Assembly (NCBI RefSeq): GCF_000302535.1 | Contig: NC_018708.1 | Span: 1,612,001-1,676,000, forward strand | Origin: Acidovorax sp. KKS102 | GTDB lineage: Bacteria; Pseudomonadota; Gammaproteobacteria; Burkholderiales; Burkholderiaceae_C | Direction: 5' to 3' | Length of the DNA stretch: 64,000 nucleotides | In this document: piece by piece, positions 36,384 through 44,179 of the stretch | How the letters are laid out: each line of letters starts with the position of its first letter | Position numbering within the stretch: the first letter of the stretch is position 1 | Notes under the pieces: model-generated | The model's input: the letters and a program-made list of their open reading frames with translations, nothing else | What the model was told of the DNA's origin: nothing | Databases searched by the model: none | Position numbers and translations under genes: made by a program

Positions 36384-36677
36384 ATGCCCACGCTGGTTGC
36401 CGCTCTCACGCTGTCGGCGCTGCTCAAGATGGCGCATGTCGATCTGCCGCGCTGGCATCTGGCGTTCTGGTTTGGCCTGCTGGTCGCACTGGCCCTGCAG
36501 GCCATCCTCAACGGGGCGGGCAGCTTTCTGGCCGCGTGGCTCTACTTTGTGCTGCTGGAGCGCACCGACAACCGCCAGGACCGTGCACTGCACTGGCTCA
36601 TCCTGATCGGCGGGTTCTTCCTGCTGATCGCCTCGCGTCTCTACATTGACATCCGTGTGTACGGCATCAGCTTTTAG
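36384..36677 (+). CDS. Unknown small membrane protein
   Basis: 97 residues, with about three hydrophobic helices (starting TLVAALTLSALL; FWFGLLVALALQAIL and beyond; LHWLILIGGFFLLIASRLYI). No family recognised. It lies between hom and thrC in the same direction, 35 bases after hom and 39 before thrC, so it is probably cotranscribed. Confidence 0.68.
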   Translation: MPTLVAALTLSALLKMAHVDLPRWHLAFWFGLLVALALQAILNGAGSFLAAWLYFVLLERTDNRQDRALHWLILIGGFFLLIASRLYIDIRVYGISF

Positions 36678-36716
36678 CCAGTTCACCCCATTCACCGATA
36701 CCGACGGGAACCCCTC

Positions 36717-38147
36717 ATGAAGTACCTCAGCACCCGCGGCCATGCAGACCGCAAGCAGTTTTGCGACATCCTCCTCGAAGGCCTGGCGCCCGATGGCGGC
36801 CTGTACCTGCCCGAGCACTACCCGCAGGTGGATGACGCCATGCTCACGCGCCTGCGCAAGGCCTACCACGAGCAAGGCTATGCAGAGCTGGCGTTCCAGA
36901 TCCTGTCGCTCTACATCGACGACATCCCCGCTGCCGACCTGAAGGCCCTGTGCGCCAAGACGTACACCGCTGAAGTGTTCGGCACGGGCGAGATCGTGCC
37001 CCTGCGCCACCTGGAAAACAGCCTGTGGCTCGAAGCCCTGTCCAACGGCCCCACACTGGCCTTCAAGGACATGGCCATGCAGTTGCTGGGCAACCTGTTC
37101 GAGTACGAATTGGGCCGCCGTGGCGAGCAGCTCAACATCCTGGGCGCCACCAGCGGCGACACCGGCAGCGCGGCCGAATACGCCATGCGCGGCAAGGCGG
37201 GTGTGCGTGTGTTCATGACCAGCCCGCACGGTCGCATGAGCGCTTTCCAGCAGGCGCAAATGTTCAGCCTGCAGGACGAGAACATCCACAACATCGCCAT
37301 CGAGGGCGTGTTCGACGACTGCCAGGACATCGTCAAGGCCGTCTCCAACGACCACGCCTTCAAGCACAAGTACAAGATCGGCACGGTCAACTCCATCAAC
37401 TGGGCGCGCCTGCTGGCGCAGGTGGTGTACTACTTTGCGGGCTATATCCAGGCCACCGAGACCAACGACCAGAAGGTCAGCTTCACGGTGCCCAGCGGCA
37501 ACTTCGGCAACGTGTGCGCAGGCCATGTGGCGCGCATGATGGGCCTGCCCATTGCCAAGCTGGTGGTGGCCACCAACGAGAACGATGTGCTCGACGAGTT
37601 CTTCCGCACCGGCGTGTACCGCGTGCGTGGCAGCGCGGACACGCACGAAACGTCGAGCCCGTCCATGGACATCAGCAAGGCCAGCAACTTCGAGCGCTTT
37701 GTGTTCGACCTGCTGGGCCGCGACGGCGCGCGCACCAAGGCGTTGTTTGGCGATGCCCTGTCCAAGGACGGGCGGTTTGATCTGAGCCAGGATCCGTGCT
37801 TTGCCGATGCTGCTGCCAAGTACGGCTTTGAAAGCGGCAAGAGCACCCATGCCGACCGCCTGGCCACCATCCGCGACAACTACCAGCGCCATGGAGTAAC
37901 CATCGACACCCACACCGCCGACGGGGTGAAGGTGGCCCTGGAGCACCATCAGGACCCCAACGTGCCGATGATCGTGCTGGAGACGGCGCTGCCCATCAAG
38001 TTTGCCGAGACCATCGTCGAAGCTCTGGGCCATGCGCCCGAGCGGCCAGCCAAGTTTGCCGGCATCGAAGACTTGCCCAAGCGGGTGCAGGTGATGCCCG
38101 CCGATGTGGATCTGGTCAAGGCCTACATCGAGCGCCATTGCGCTTGA
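36717..38147 (+). CDS. thrC: Threonine synthase
   Basis: PLP enzyme converting O-phosphohomoserine to threonine. 476 residues, the longer fungal/proteobacterial-type threonine synthase. Start MKYLSTRGHADRKQF; PLP lysine in PTLAFKDMAMQLLG (about residue 113); phosphate loop in GATSGDTGSAAEYAM; and VPSGNFGNVCAG. With hom it forms the threonine branch. Confidence 0.97.
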   Translation: MKYLSTRGHADRKQFCDILLEGLAPDGGLYLPEHYPQVDDAMLTRLRKAYHEQGYAELAFQILSLYIDDIPAADLKALCAKTYTAEVFGTGEIVPLRHLENSLWLEALSNGPTLAFKDMAMQLLGNLFEYELGRRGEQLNILGATSGDTGSAAEYAMRGKAGVRVFMTSPHGRMSAFQQAQMFSLQDENIHNIAIEGVFDDCQDIVKAVSNDHAFKHKYKIGTVNSINWARLLAQVVYYFAGYIQATETNDQKVSFTVPSGNFGNVCAGHVARMMGLPIAKLVVATNENDVLDEFFRTGVYRVRGSADTHETSSPSMDISKASNFERFVFDLLGRDGARTKALFGDALSKDGRFDLSQDPCFADAAAKYGFESGKSTHADRLATIRDNYQRHGVTIDTHTADGVKVALEHHQDPNVPMIVLETALPIKFAETIVEALGHAPERPAKFAGIEDLPKRVQVMPADVDLVKAYIERHCA

Positions 38148-38230
38148 ATCGGGTGGGGTGACGGCTCAGCCCGGGCATTCCGGCCGCAGGTGCCAGTAGG
38201 CGCTTTGCAGGTCGGGATGGCCCGGTTTTG

Positions 38231-38290
38231 TGATCAAAATCGCCCCAAGCGATAGTCAGATATGCGCTGCAAGCTATAAATAGCATAGCT
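38231..38290. repeat. Dispersed palindromic repeat between thrC and mobB
   Basis: Arms around AAGCGATAGTCAG and ATATGCGCTGCAAGCTAT, then AAATAGCATAGC. The right arm matches the family; the left is decayed. It lies just before the mobB ribosome site. Confidence 0.5.
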
Positions 38291-38306
38291 AATCAAGGAG
38301 CAGTGG

Positions 38307-38876
38307 ATGAAGGTTGTCGGTTTTGCCGGGTTCTCCGGCAGTGGCAAGACCACGCTGGTCGAGCAGTTGATCCCCGCACTGCGGCTGCGGGGGCTGCGCG
38401 TATCGGTGGTCAAGCATGCCCACCACAGTTTTGATGTGGACCACCCGGGCAAGGACACCTACCGCCACCGTGAGGCGGGGGCTTTCGAGGTGGTTGCCGC
38501 ATCGGACAAGCGCCTGATGCTGGTGCGCGAGTTCGAGCAGCCCGCCACGCTCAGCGTGCACCACTTGCTGGCCGAGCTGTACCAGGGCGTGGACTGGGTG
38601 CTGGTGGAAGGCTTCAAGGATAGCGACCTGCTCAAGATCGAGGTCTGGCGCGCGCCCGAGCCCGGGCAACTGGCCAAACCCGTGCGCTACCCGGAAGATG
38701 ACTTTGTGGTGGCCGTGGCCACCGATGCGCCCGAGAGCCTGCCGGTGCCCACTCAACTGCCGCTGTTGGACCTCAACGCTCCCGACCAGGTGGTGGACTG
38801 GCTCATCCAGTACGAACACCGCTTTGAATACAACTGGGAACTGCACGGGGGGCTGCTGCCATGCGCCCCGCAATGA
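38307..38876 (+). CDS. mobB: MobB molybdopterin-guanine dinucleotide biosynthesis adaptor
   Basis: P-loop GTP-binding protein of 189 residues that assists MobA in making the MGD form of molybdenum cofactor. N-terminal KVVGFAGFSGSGKTTLVEQL contains the Walker A motif; VVKHAHHSFDVDHPGKDTYR and WVLVEGFKDSDLLKIEV are conserved MobB segments. Good ribosome site (AAGGAG). It overlaps moeA by 4 bases. Confidence 0.92.
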   Translation: MKVVGFAGFSGSGKTTLVEQLIPALRLRGLRVSVVKHAHHSFDVDHPGKDTYRHREAGAFEVVAASDKRLMLVREFEQPATLSVHHLLAELYQGVDWVLVEGFKDSDLLKIEVWRAPEPGQLAKPVRYPEDDFVVAVATDAPESLPVPTQLPLLDLNAPDQVVDWLIQYEHRFEYNWELHGGLLPCAPQ

Positions 38877-40114
38877 AGCCCCTCAAGCCGCTGGACGAGG
38901 CGCTGGCGGATCTGTTGGCGCAAGCCCAGCCGCTGCCTGGCACCGACACGGTCACCACCTTTGACGCCGACGGCCGCGTGCTGGCGCAGAGCTGCGTGTC
39001 GGCCTTGCAAGTGCCCCCGCAGGACAACAGCTCGATGGACGGCTATGCCGTGCGTTGCGCTGATGTGGCGGCGGCCGGTGTGGTGTTGCCCGTGTCGCAG
39101 CGCATTCCTGCGGGCAGTGCGGGCGACCCGCTGCTGCCTGGCACGGCGGCGCGCATCTTCACCGGCGCGCCGGTGCCTGCAGGCGCCGATGCCATCCTGA
39201 TGCAGGAGGACTGCGAGGCCCTGGCGGCGGCCGATGGCCTGGGTTCGGTGCGGATCAACGCTGTGCCCCAAGCGCGTCAGTGGATTCGCAGTGCGGGCGA
39301 GGACATCACCCGGGGTGCGGTGGTGCTGCCAGCGGGCACGCGCCTCACTCCGGCCGAACTGGGGCTGGCGGCCAGCATTGGCCTGCACCAGCTGCAGGTG
39401 GCGCGCCGTCCGCGCGTGGCACTGTTCTCCACGGGCGATGAACTGGTCATGCCCGGCGAGGTGCCGCCCGAGCAGATGCGCCCCGGCGCCATCTACAACA
39501 GCAACCGCTTTTTCCTGCGCGCCATGCTGCTGCGCCTGGGCTGCGAGGTCACCGACTTTGGCATCGTGCCCGACCGGCGCGACGCCACCATCGACGCCCT
39601 GCGCCAGGCCAGCAGCGCACACGACCTGATCCTGACCAGCGGCGGCGTGAGCGTGGGAGAGGAAGACCACATCAAGCCGGCTGTAGAGACTCTGGGCACG
39701 CTGGACCTGTGGCAGATCGCCATGAAGCCCGGCAAGCCGTTTGCCTACGGCCAGATCCAGCGAGAAGGCGGTGCCGCCCACTTCATGGGGCTGCCCGGCA
39801 ACCCGGTGTCGAGCTTTCTCACCTTTGCGCTGCTGGTGCGGCCCTTTGTGCTGCGGCTGCAGGGCGTGCAGGACGTGGCGCCGCAAGCCGTAGCGGTCCG
39901 TGCCGATTTCACATGGCCCAAGGCCGACAAACGCCGCGAGTTTCTGCGCGTGCGGCTCAACGCGGCGGGCGGGCTGGACCTGTTCAGCAACCAGAGTTCG
40001 GGCGTGCTGACCTCGGCGGCCTGGGGCGACGGCGTGGTGGACAACCCGGCGGGCCAGACGATTGCGCCGGGCGACACCGTGCAATTCATCGCGTTTTCGG
40101 AGTTGCTGGGATGA
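38873..40114 (+). CDS. moeA: Molybdopterin molybdenumtransferase MoeA
   Basis: Inserts molybdenum into adenylylated molybdopterin. About 413 residues. N-terminal PPQDNSSMDGYAVRCAD, the central MoCF-binding segment ALFSTGDELVMPGE ... LTSGGVSVGEEDH, and FMGLPGNPVSSFLTF. The ATG at 38873 overlaps the mobB stop as ATGA; a start at 38861 would add four residues. Confidence 0.95.
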   Translation: MKPLKPLDEALADLLAQAQPLPGTDTVTTFDADGRVLAQSCVSALQVPPQDNSSMDGYAVRCADVAAAGVVLPVSQRIPAGSAGDPLLPGTAARIFTGAPVPAGADAILMQEDCEALAAADGLGSVRINAVPQARQWIRSAGEDITRGAVVLPAGTRLTPAELGLAASIGLHQLQVARRPRVALFSTGDELVMPGEVPPEQMRPGAIYNSNRFFLRAMLLRLGCEVTDFGIVPDRRDATIDALRQASSAHDLILTSGGVSVGEEDHIKPAVETLGTLDLWQIAMKPGKPFAYGQIQREGGAAHFMGLPGNPVSSFLTFALLVRPFVLRLQGVQDVAPQAVAVRADFTWPKADKRREFLRVRLNAAGGLDLFSNQSSGVLTSAAWGDGVVDNPAGQTIAPGDTVQFIAFSELLG

Positions 40115-40362
40115 AGATCACTGTGCGCTACTTCGCATCGATCCGCGAAGCCATTGGGCAAGGCAGTGAGGCGGTCGAAACCGCCGCCACCACGCTGGGC
40201 GCCTTGCGCGACGAACTCATCGCACGCGGCGGTGCCCACGCCAGCAGCCTGGCGCGGGGCCGCGCCGTGCGCATGGCGCTCAACCAGACCTTGAGCGACG
40301 AGTCCGCCACCCTGGCCGACGGGGCCGAGGTGGCTTTCTTCCCCCCGGTTACCGGGGGCTGA
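40111..40362 (+). CDS. moaD: MoaD, molybdopterin synthase small subunit
   Basis: Ubiquitin-like sulphur carrier of 83 residues ending in the required GlyGly (FFPPVTGG). Starts KITVRYFASIREAIGQ. The ATG overlaps the moeA stop as ATGA. Its 3' end overlaps the convergent DapA-like gene by 14 bases. The partner moaE lies 2.1 kb away across a block of other genes. Confidence 0.95.
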   Translation: MKITVRYFASIREAIGQGSEAVETAATTLGALRDELIARGGAHASSLARGRAVRMALNQTLSDESATLADGAEVAFFPPVTGG

Positions 40363-41236
40363 GCCCGGGCAGGGCCTGCAGCCGCTGCTCCAGCGCGGCG
40401 GAGGCCGCTGTCATCGGTGCGCGCAGTTCATTGCGCATCCAGCCCGCGTGGGCCAGCACGGCCTTCAGTGGCGCCGGGTTGGGTTCTGCAAAGCACGCCT
40501 CCACCCAGGGCAGCAAGGCCTGCCACACCCGGCGGGCCTCCGGCAGGTCACCCGCGCGCAGCAACTCCATCAAGGCCACAAAACGCGGAGCCTGCCAGTG
40601 CGCGCTGGCGGCAATGGCGCCGTGGCCGCCCAGGGCCAGGGTGGTGAACATTTGCGCATCTTCGCCCGCCAGCACGGCCAGGCGCCCGTCTGCGATCAGT
40701 GTCTGGGTCTTGGCTGCATTGCCGCCGCAGTCCTTGATGGCGCGGATGCGTGGGTGTTCGGCCAGTGCCAGCAGGGTGTCGGTGGCCAGCGTGGCGCCCG
40801 TGCGGTAGGGGATGTCGTAGATGAACAGCGGCGCGGCGCTAGCGTCGGCGAGGGTGCGGAACCACAGCAGCAACCCGTCTTGCGACGGGCGGATGTAGTG
40901 CGGTGCCGGTACCAGCAGGCCGGCCAAGGGGTACTGCGCCAGGGTCTGCACCCATTCCTGCGTCTGGCCCAGGTGGTAGCCCGACAGGCCCATCACCACG
41001 GGCAGGCCTTGTGAGGCGTCGAGCACCGTCTCCAGCACGGCCAACTGCTCCGCCTTGTCGAGCGCTGCGGCTTCGCCGGTGGACCCGCAGGCCACAAAAC
41101 CCGCAATGCCCTGGCCGGCCAGCTTCTTTGTCATACGGGCGAGGGAGGGGTGGTCCACAGCGCCGTCATGGAACGGGGTGACCAGGGGAATCCAGAGACC
41201 CTGGAATGGGGTGGGGGAGGCAGAGACTGCAGGCAT
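40349..41236 (-). CDS. DapA-family aldolase (dihydrodipicolinate synthase-like)
   Basis: TIM-barrel class I aldolase/lyase of 295 residues in the DapA (DHDPS/NAL) family. The Schiff-base lysine is in IRAIKDCGGN (about residue 160), the tyrosine/arginine pair in FIYDIPYRTG, and the pyruvate-binding GSTGEA near 50. Wording differs from canonical DapA (GTTGE, NVPGRTG), so it may be a second DapA or a relative acting on another aldehyde; the family leaves that open. It is convergent with moaD, overlapping by 14 bases, and preceded by a short Lys-containing ORF. Confidence 0.85.
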   Translation of the reverse strand: MPAVSASPTPFQGLWIPLVTPFHDGAVDHPSLARMTKKLAGQGIAGFVACGSTGEAAALDKAEQLAVLETVLDASQGLPVVMGLSGYHLGQTQEWVQTLAQYPLAGLLVPAPHYIRPSQDGLLLWFRTLADASAAPLFIYDIPYRTGATLATDTLLALAEHPRIRAIKDCGGNAAKTQTLIADGRLAVLAGEDAQMFTTLALGGHGAIAASAHWQAPRFVALMELLRAGDLPEARRVWQALLPWVEACFAEPNPAPLKAVLAHAGWMRNELRAPMTAASAALEQRLQALPGLSPR

Positions 41237-41299
41237 GCGAAGCGTCCTTTCAAGGTTCGACCAAGGGAAGAACCGTCACAGGTGCGCGAGTCGCCAGGA

Positions 41300-41353
41300 G
41301 CCAAAAAAGGGAGATTTTTGCCAACAGGTTCCGTCGCTCATCCGGGACGGAAC
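41300..41353 (-). promoter_or_regulatory. Stem-loop and complementary T-tract upstream of the DapA-like gene
   Basis: On the minus strand, GTTCCGTC/GACGGAAC (41346-41353 with 41328-41335) forms a perfect 8-bp hairpin; 19 bases later TTTTTTGGC (41300-41308) is exactly complementary to GCCAAAAAA of the upstream ORF (41382-41390). The two pairings could be coordinated by translation of the ORF. Evidence for function is only the pairing itself. Confidence 0.35.
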
Positions 41354-41366
41354 CACACAGCTCCGG

Positions 41367-41456
41367 TCAGATGAGCTGGGGTTTTTTGGCTTTGACCACG
41401 CACTGCAACGCCACCGCAGGTGCGGCGGCCATGGCAAAGAGTGCGTACGTGGGCAT
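41367..41456 (-). CDS. Possible short leader ORF upstream of the DapA-like gene
   Basis: Twenty-nine codons beginning MPTYALFAMAAAPAVAL and ending VVKAKKPQLI, with Lys codons AAA, AAA, AAA near the 3' end. A TATACT box lies 6 bases before the ATG, so the transcript would be leaderless, as for the asd leader. Lysine is the end product of DapA. A small hydrophobic peptide of another function, or a chance ORF, is possible. Confidence 0.35.
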   Translation of the reverse strand: MPTYALFAMAAAPAVALQCVVKAKKPQLI

Positions 41457-41498
41457 GTGCGCAGTATAGCCAGGCCTTTGCAAGGGGCCATGGACGCA

Positions 41499-41858
41499 TC
41501 AACGTGAGGGCAGTCCCGGCGGCGCATCGTCCACCGGCGTGGGTGGAGGGGCTTGCAGCAACGGGCATTGCCATACCAGTAGCTCAGCCAGCCGGGTGAC
41601 GATCCACGTTGCCTCGGGCACCGACACGCCAGATTCCGCCGTGCACAGCCCGGCATGAATGCGCTGCAGGATCTCGGTCTCTGACGGCGCCTGCACGTGG
41701 TACAGCGTCTGTGCGTGCTCCACCAGGTGGCCCGCCAGGTCTTCGCACAGCTCGTAGCGGGTGCGCACGGCGTCCGCCTTTTCGGTCAGGCGACCCCGTG
41801 CGTCGGTGTACACCGCCATGAAGGACGGGGGCACGTGGATCTGGTTGTCGTCGTCCAT
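41499..41858 (-). CDS. Unknown protein, 119 residues
   Basis: No family recognised. Acidic, soluble, mostly helical in appearance (VRTRYELCEDLAGHLVEHAQ, ATWIVTRLAELLVWQC), with a Pro-rich C-terminus. Starts MDDDNQIHVPPSFMAVY from an ATG. The 84-residue gene lies 4 bases upstream on the same strand, so they form a two-gene operon. Base composition is like the neighbours. Confidence 0.7.
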   Translation of the reverse strand: MDDDNQIHVPPSFMAVYTDARGRLTEKADAVRTRYELCEDLAGHLVEHAQTLYHVQAPSETEILQRIHAGLCTAESGVSVPEATWIVTRLAELLVWQCPLLQAPPPTPVDDAPPGLPSR

Positions 41859-41862
41859 GGGC

Positions 41863-42117
41863 TCAGTCGGGGGTAAAAAGCCGCTCGAACTTGGCCTGGT
41901 CGGATGCCAGCTCGAAAGTCACGACCTGGCCCATTTTCATGTCCGACAGGCGGCACGCGCCGAACAGCGTGGTTTTGCCCGCCAGTTCCATCACATCGAG
42001 GTCAATGATGGCGTAAGGGTGGGGCACGAAGACCTGGTGCTCGAACACATCGCGGACGGCATTGCGCGGGGATGGATAGAGCTTGTAGAGGTCGGTCTCA
42101 ATCGTTTGTGTGGCCAT
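41863..42117 (-). CDS. Unknown protein, 84 residues
   Basis: No family recognised. Starts MATQTIETDLYKLYPSPRNA; text such as HPYAIIDLDVMELAGKTTLF suggests a small alpha/beta domain without membrane segments. First gene of a pair with the 119-residue protein, divergent from the 76-residue gene across 87 bases. Confidence 0.68.
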   Translation of the reverse strand: MATQTIETDLYKLYPSPRNAVRDVFEHQVFVPHPYAIIDLDVMELAGKTTLFGACRLSDMKMGQVVTFELASDQAKFERLFTPD

Positions 42118-42204
42118 GGGCGGGGGAGGGCTAGAAGATCGCGCACCCGATCGCATGCGGGTACAGTGCGGGCGAATCGTACAGACAATTGTTTTTACCA
42201 AGTT

Positions 42205-42435
42205 ATGGCACGCAACAAAAGTGAATGGCCCGCCAAGGTACTGGCGCTGGTCCGGGGCGGCAACCTGCCCGCCGCCGTCGCACAGATCAAGGTGGCGCCC
42301 AGCGTGGGCGACATCACGCGCCTGCAAGCATTGCTGGCCCAGTTGCCCTCGTCGCCCGCACTGGTGCAGCTGAACAAGGTGGTGGAAGAGGAGCGCGCCT
42401 TGCTGGCTGCGCCACGGCTGCATCGCTCGCCTTGA
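42205..42435 (+). CDS. Unknown protein, 76 residues
   Basis: No family recognised. Starts MARNKSEWPAKVLALVRGG, followed by a helical segment (ITRLQALLAQLPSSPALVQL). Basic at the N-terminus, no membrane helix. It precedes moaE by 46 bases in the same direction. The ATG at 42205 is chosen as the first after the divergent promoter region; the open frame extends further upstream without support. Confidence 0.6.
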   Translation: MARNKSEWPAKVLALVRGGNLPAAVAQIKVAPSVGDITRLQALLAQLPSSPALVQLNKVVEEERALLAAPRLHRSP

Positions 42436-42481
42436 TGCGCCTTTCTGGCCGAACTTCATCGCCCCGCTGAGAGCTATTGCC

Positions 42482-42958
42482 ATGACCTTGCCCCGTGTTT
42501 CCATCCAGACCGAGGACTTTGACCTGTCCGTTGAAATCGCCACCCTGCGCCGCGAGAACAAGGGGGTGGGTGCTGTGTGCAGCTTTGTGGGCACCGTGCG
42601 TGACCGCAACGATGGCGACCCGGTGTCGTCCATGGAGCTGGAGCACTATCCCGGCATGACCGAAAAATCCATCGAAGCCATGGTGGACGAGGCCTTTCGG
42701 CGCTTCGATATTTTTGGTGCCCGCGTGATTCACCGTGTGGGGCTGCTGCAGCCGCTCGACCAGATCGTGCTGGTGGCGGTGACCAGCGCGCACCGGGGGC
42801 AGAGTTTTCAGGCCTGCGAGTTTTTGATGGACTACCTCAAGACCCAGGCGCCTTTCTGGAAAAAGGAACAAACCCCCCAGGGCGCTCGCTGGGTGGATGC
42901 CCGGGTGAGTGACGACGCTGCGCTCGCGCGCTGGGGCATCACGGCGGCCAACGCCTGA
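42482..42958 (+). CDS. moaE: MoaE, molybdopterin synthase catalytic subunit
   Basis: Large subunit of molybdopterin synthase, 158 residues. FVGTVRDRNDGDPVSSMELE, the HRVGLLQPLDQIVLVAV core and FWKKEQTPQGARWVDARVSD are conserved; the active lysine lies in the KKE motif. It acts with MoaD, whose gene is 2.1 kb upstream. Confidence 0.95.
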   Translation: MTLPRVSIQTEDFDLSVEIATLRRENKGVGAVCSFVGTVRDRNDGDPVSSMELEHYPGMTEKSIEAMVDEAFRRFDIFGARVIHRVGLLQPLDQIVLVAVTSAHRGQSFQACEFLMDYLKTQAPFWKKEQTPQGARWVDARVSDDAALARWGITAANA

Positions 42959-43047
42959 ACCAGCAGCGGCCGGTGCGCAGCGCCTGCGCCGTGCCAGGGC
43001 GTCTCAGCGATGCGGTGAGCCTGTGTCTTTGTAGGGGGTACGTGGGG

Positions 43048-43350
43048 TCAGGGTTTGCTGGTGTATCCCAGGCAGGCACCTGCATTGGCGCGACCCTTGC
43101 ATTCCCGGTACAGCCGGCGGTCACGGTCCGAGCGGCTTTCCTCGGATGAGCTTCGCTCCTGTTTCACCTTGGTGGACTTCTTTTTCTTGCTCGCTTCGCC
43201 ATGGGCGCCTTGGGTCGCGTTCTTGGTCGTGGCGTGGCTTGCCCCGGAATGCAGCCCGAAGCACAGGGCCAGCATGCACAAAAGCAGGGGAGCGGTCGTC
43301 TTGTGCAGTGCCACGTGGGTCGAGGGGTGTGGAGCCGGGGTGGGTGGCAT
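43048..43350 (-). CDS. Unknown secreted basic protein
   Basis: 100 residues: a signal peptide (APLLLCMLALCFGLHSGASHA), a Lys/Ser-rich middle with KKKKSTKVKQE, and a C-terminal motif RLYRECKGRANAGACLGY with two Cys. No family recognised with confidence; short exported proteins with this tail seem common in the group. Convergent with moaE, which ends 89 bases away. Confidence 0.65.
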   Translation of the reverse strand: MPPTPAPHPSTHVALHKTTAPLLLCMLALCFGLHSGASHATTKNATQGAHGEASKKKKSTKVKQERSSSEESRSDRDRRLYRECKGRANAGACLGYTSKP

Positions 43351-43592
43351 GTTGAATCGTCCGGGAGTGAAGTGTTGAAATTCCGGGGCTTGGCTGATCC
43401 ACGAGTGATCTTAAGGGTGGCTTGGGCTGGAATGCGCCGGGGTGGCCCTATGTCACCGGCGCCGGAGCTGCGGCGTATCCTCGGCGCTACACAGGCGGTC
43501 CAAGGCGGCAACAGGCCTTTGGTTCAGATCGGGTGACACCGGCCTGGGCGTGTGCCGAGAGACCGGCCAGAGGTGAATTCAGGGCCTCGGGT
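43351..43592. other. Intergenic region before rpsO
   Basis: The 355-base gap to rpsO (43351-43705) holds the start region of the secreted-protein gene and, further right, the rpsO promoter and leader. No gene or repeat is recognised in this part. Confidence 0.5.
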
Positions 43593-43598
43593 TATAAT
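43593..43598 (+). promoter_or_regulatory. -10 box of rpsO
   Basis: TATAAT in a context GGGTTATAATCC, about 108 bases before rpsO. No good -35 at 16-18 bases. The leader downstream contains possible stems (for example GCCTGC with GCAGGC), in the place where S15 autoregulatory structures are found in other bacteria; that link is inference. Confidence 0.5.
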
Positions 43599-43705
43599 CC
43601 GTGAGTTTTGCATGGTGCAAGACGCACGCCTGCGGCCGTTCCAGCTGCTGGCGCAAGTAAAAACCATGGTCTTCCGTCTGCGGCAGGCCACATTCAAGGA
43701 AAAAC

Positions 43706-43972
43706 ATGATCGCATCCTCCATCAAGGCTGAAGTCGTCAAGGCGAACGCCCGTGCTGCCAACGACACTGGTAGCCCAGAAGTGCAAGTGGCCCTGCTGAC
43801 CGCTCGCATCAACGAACTGACCCCTCACTTCAAGACGCACGCCAAGGACCACCATGGTCGTCGTGGCCTGCTGCGCATGGTGAGCCGTCGTCGCAAGCTG
43901 CTGGACTACCTGAAGGCCAAGGACGCTGACCGTTACACCGCGCTGATCGCCAAGTTGGGTCTGCGCAAGTAA
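43706..43972 (+). CDS. rpsO: 30S ribosomal protein S15
   Basis: 88 residues, early-assembling 16S-binding protein. Conserved text includes [20 protein letters not shown] and [20 protein letters not shown]. Ribosome site CAAGGAAAAAC. It precedes pnp, as in most proteobacteria, with a terminator between. Confidence 0.98.
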   Translation: MIASSIKAEVVKANARAANDTGSPEVQVALLTARINELTPHFKTHAKDHHGRRGLLRMVSRRRKLLDYLKAKDADRYTALIAKLGLRK

Positions 43973-43987
43973 TTTTCATTGCATGCC

Positions 43988-44025
43988 AAAACGCCTGGGT
44001 TAGTCCGCTAGCTCAGGCGTTTTTT
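43988..44025 (+). terminator. Rho-independent terminator between rpsO and pnp
   Basis: AAAACGCCTG / CAGGCGTTTT with an inner GTTAG/CTAGC pairing, then TTTTTT. About 16 bases after rpsO. Read-through would still allow some pnp expression. Confidence 0.88.
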
Positions 44026-44136
44026 ACTTCGGAGCCGCAAAACAGAGCGAAGCTGTGTCATTCCAATGAAGTTGTTGCCGCTGCATTGTGCAGCACTTCC
44101 CTGGAATGGCATCGTGTTCTGAATTGCTCTCCAAGC

Positions 44137-44168
44137 CAATCTGGTAGGGCACTACCAGCTATTAAAAC
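44137..44168. repeat. Hairpin in pnp leader, diverged copy of the dispersed repeat
   Basis: CTGGTAG / CTACCAG (44141-44147, 44152-44158) with a 4-base loop, followed by AGCTATTAAAA. The right side matches the dispersed-repeat arm (GCGCT.g.AGCTATT). In E. coli a leader hairpin of pnp is the RNase III site used for autoregulation; the analogy here is inference. Confidence 0.45.
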
Positions 44169-44179
44169 AGGAGCTGAAC

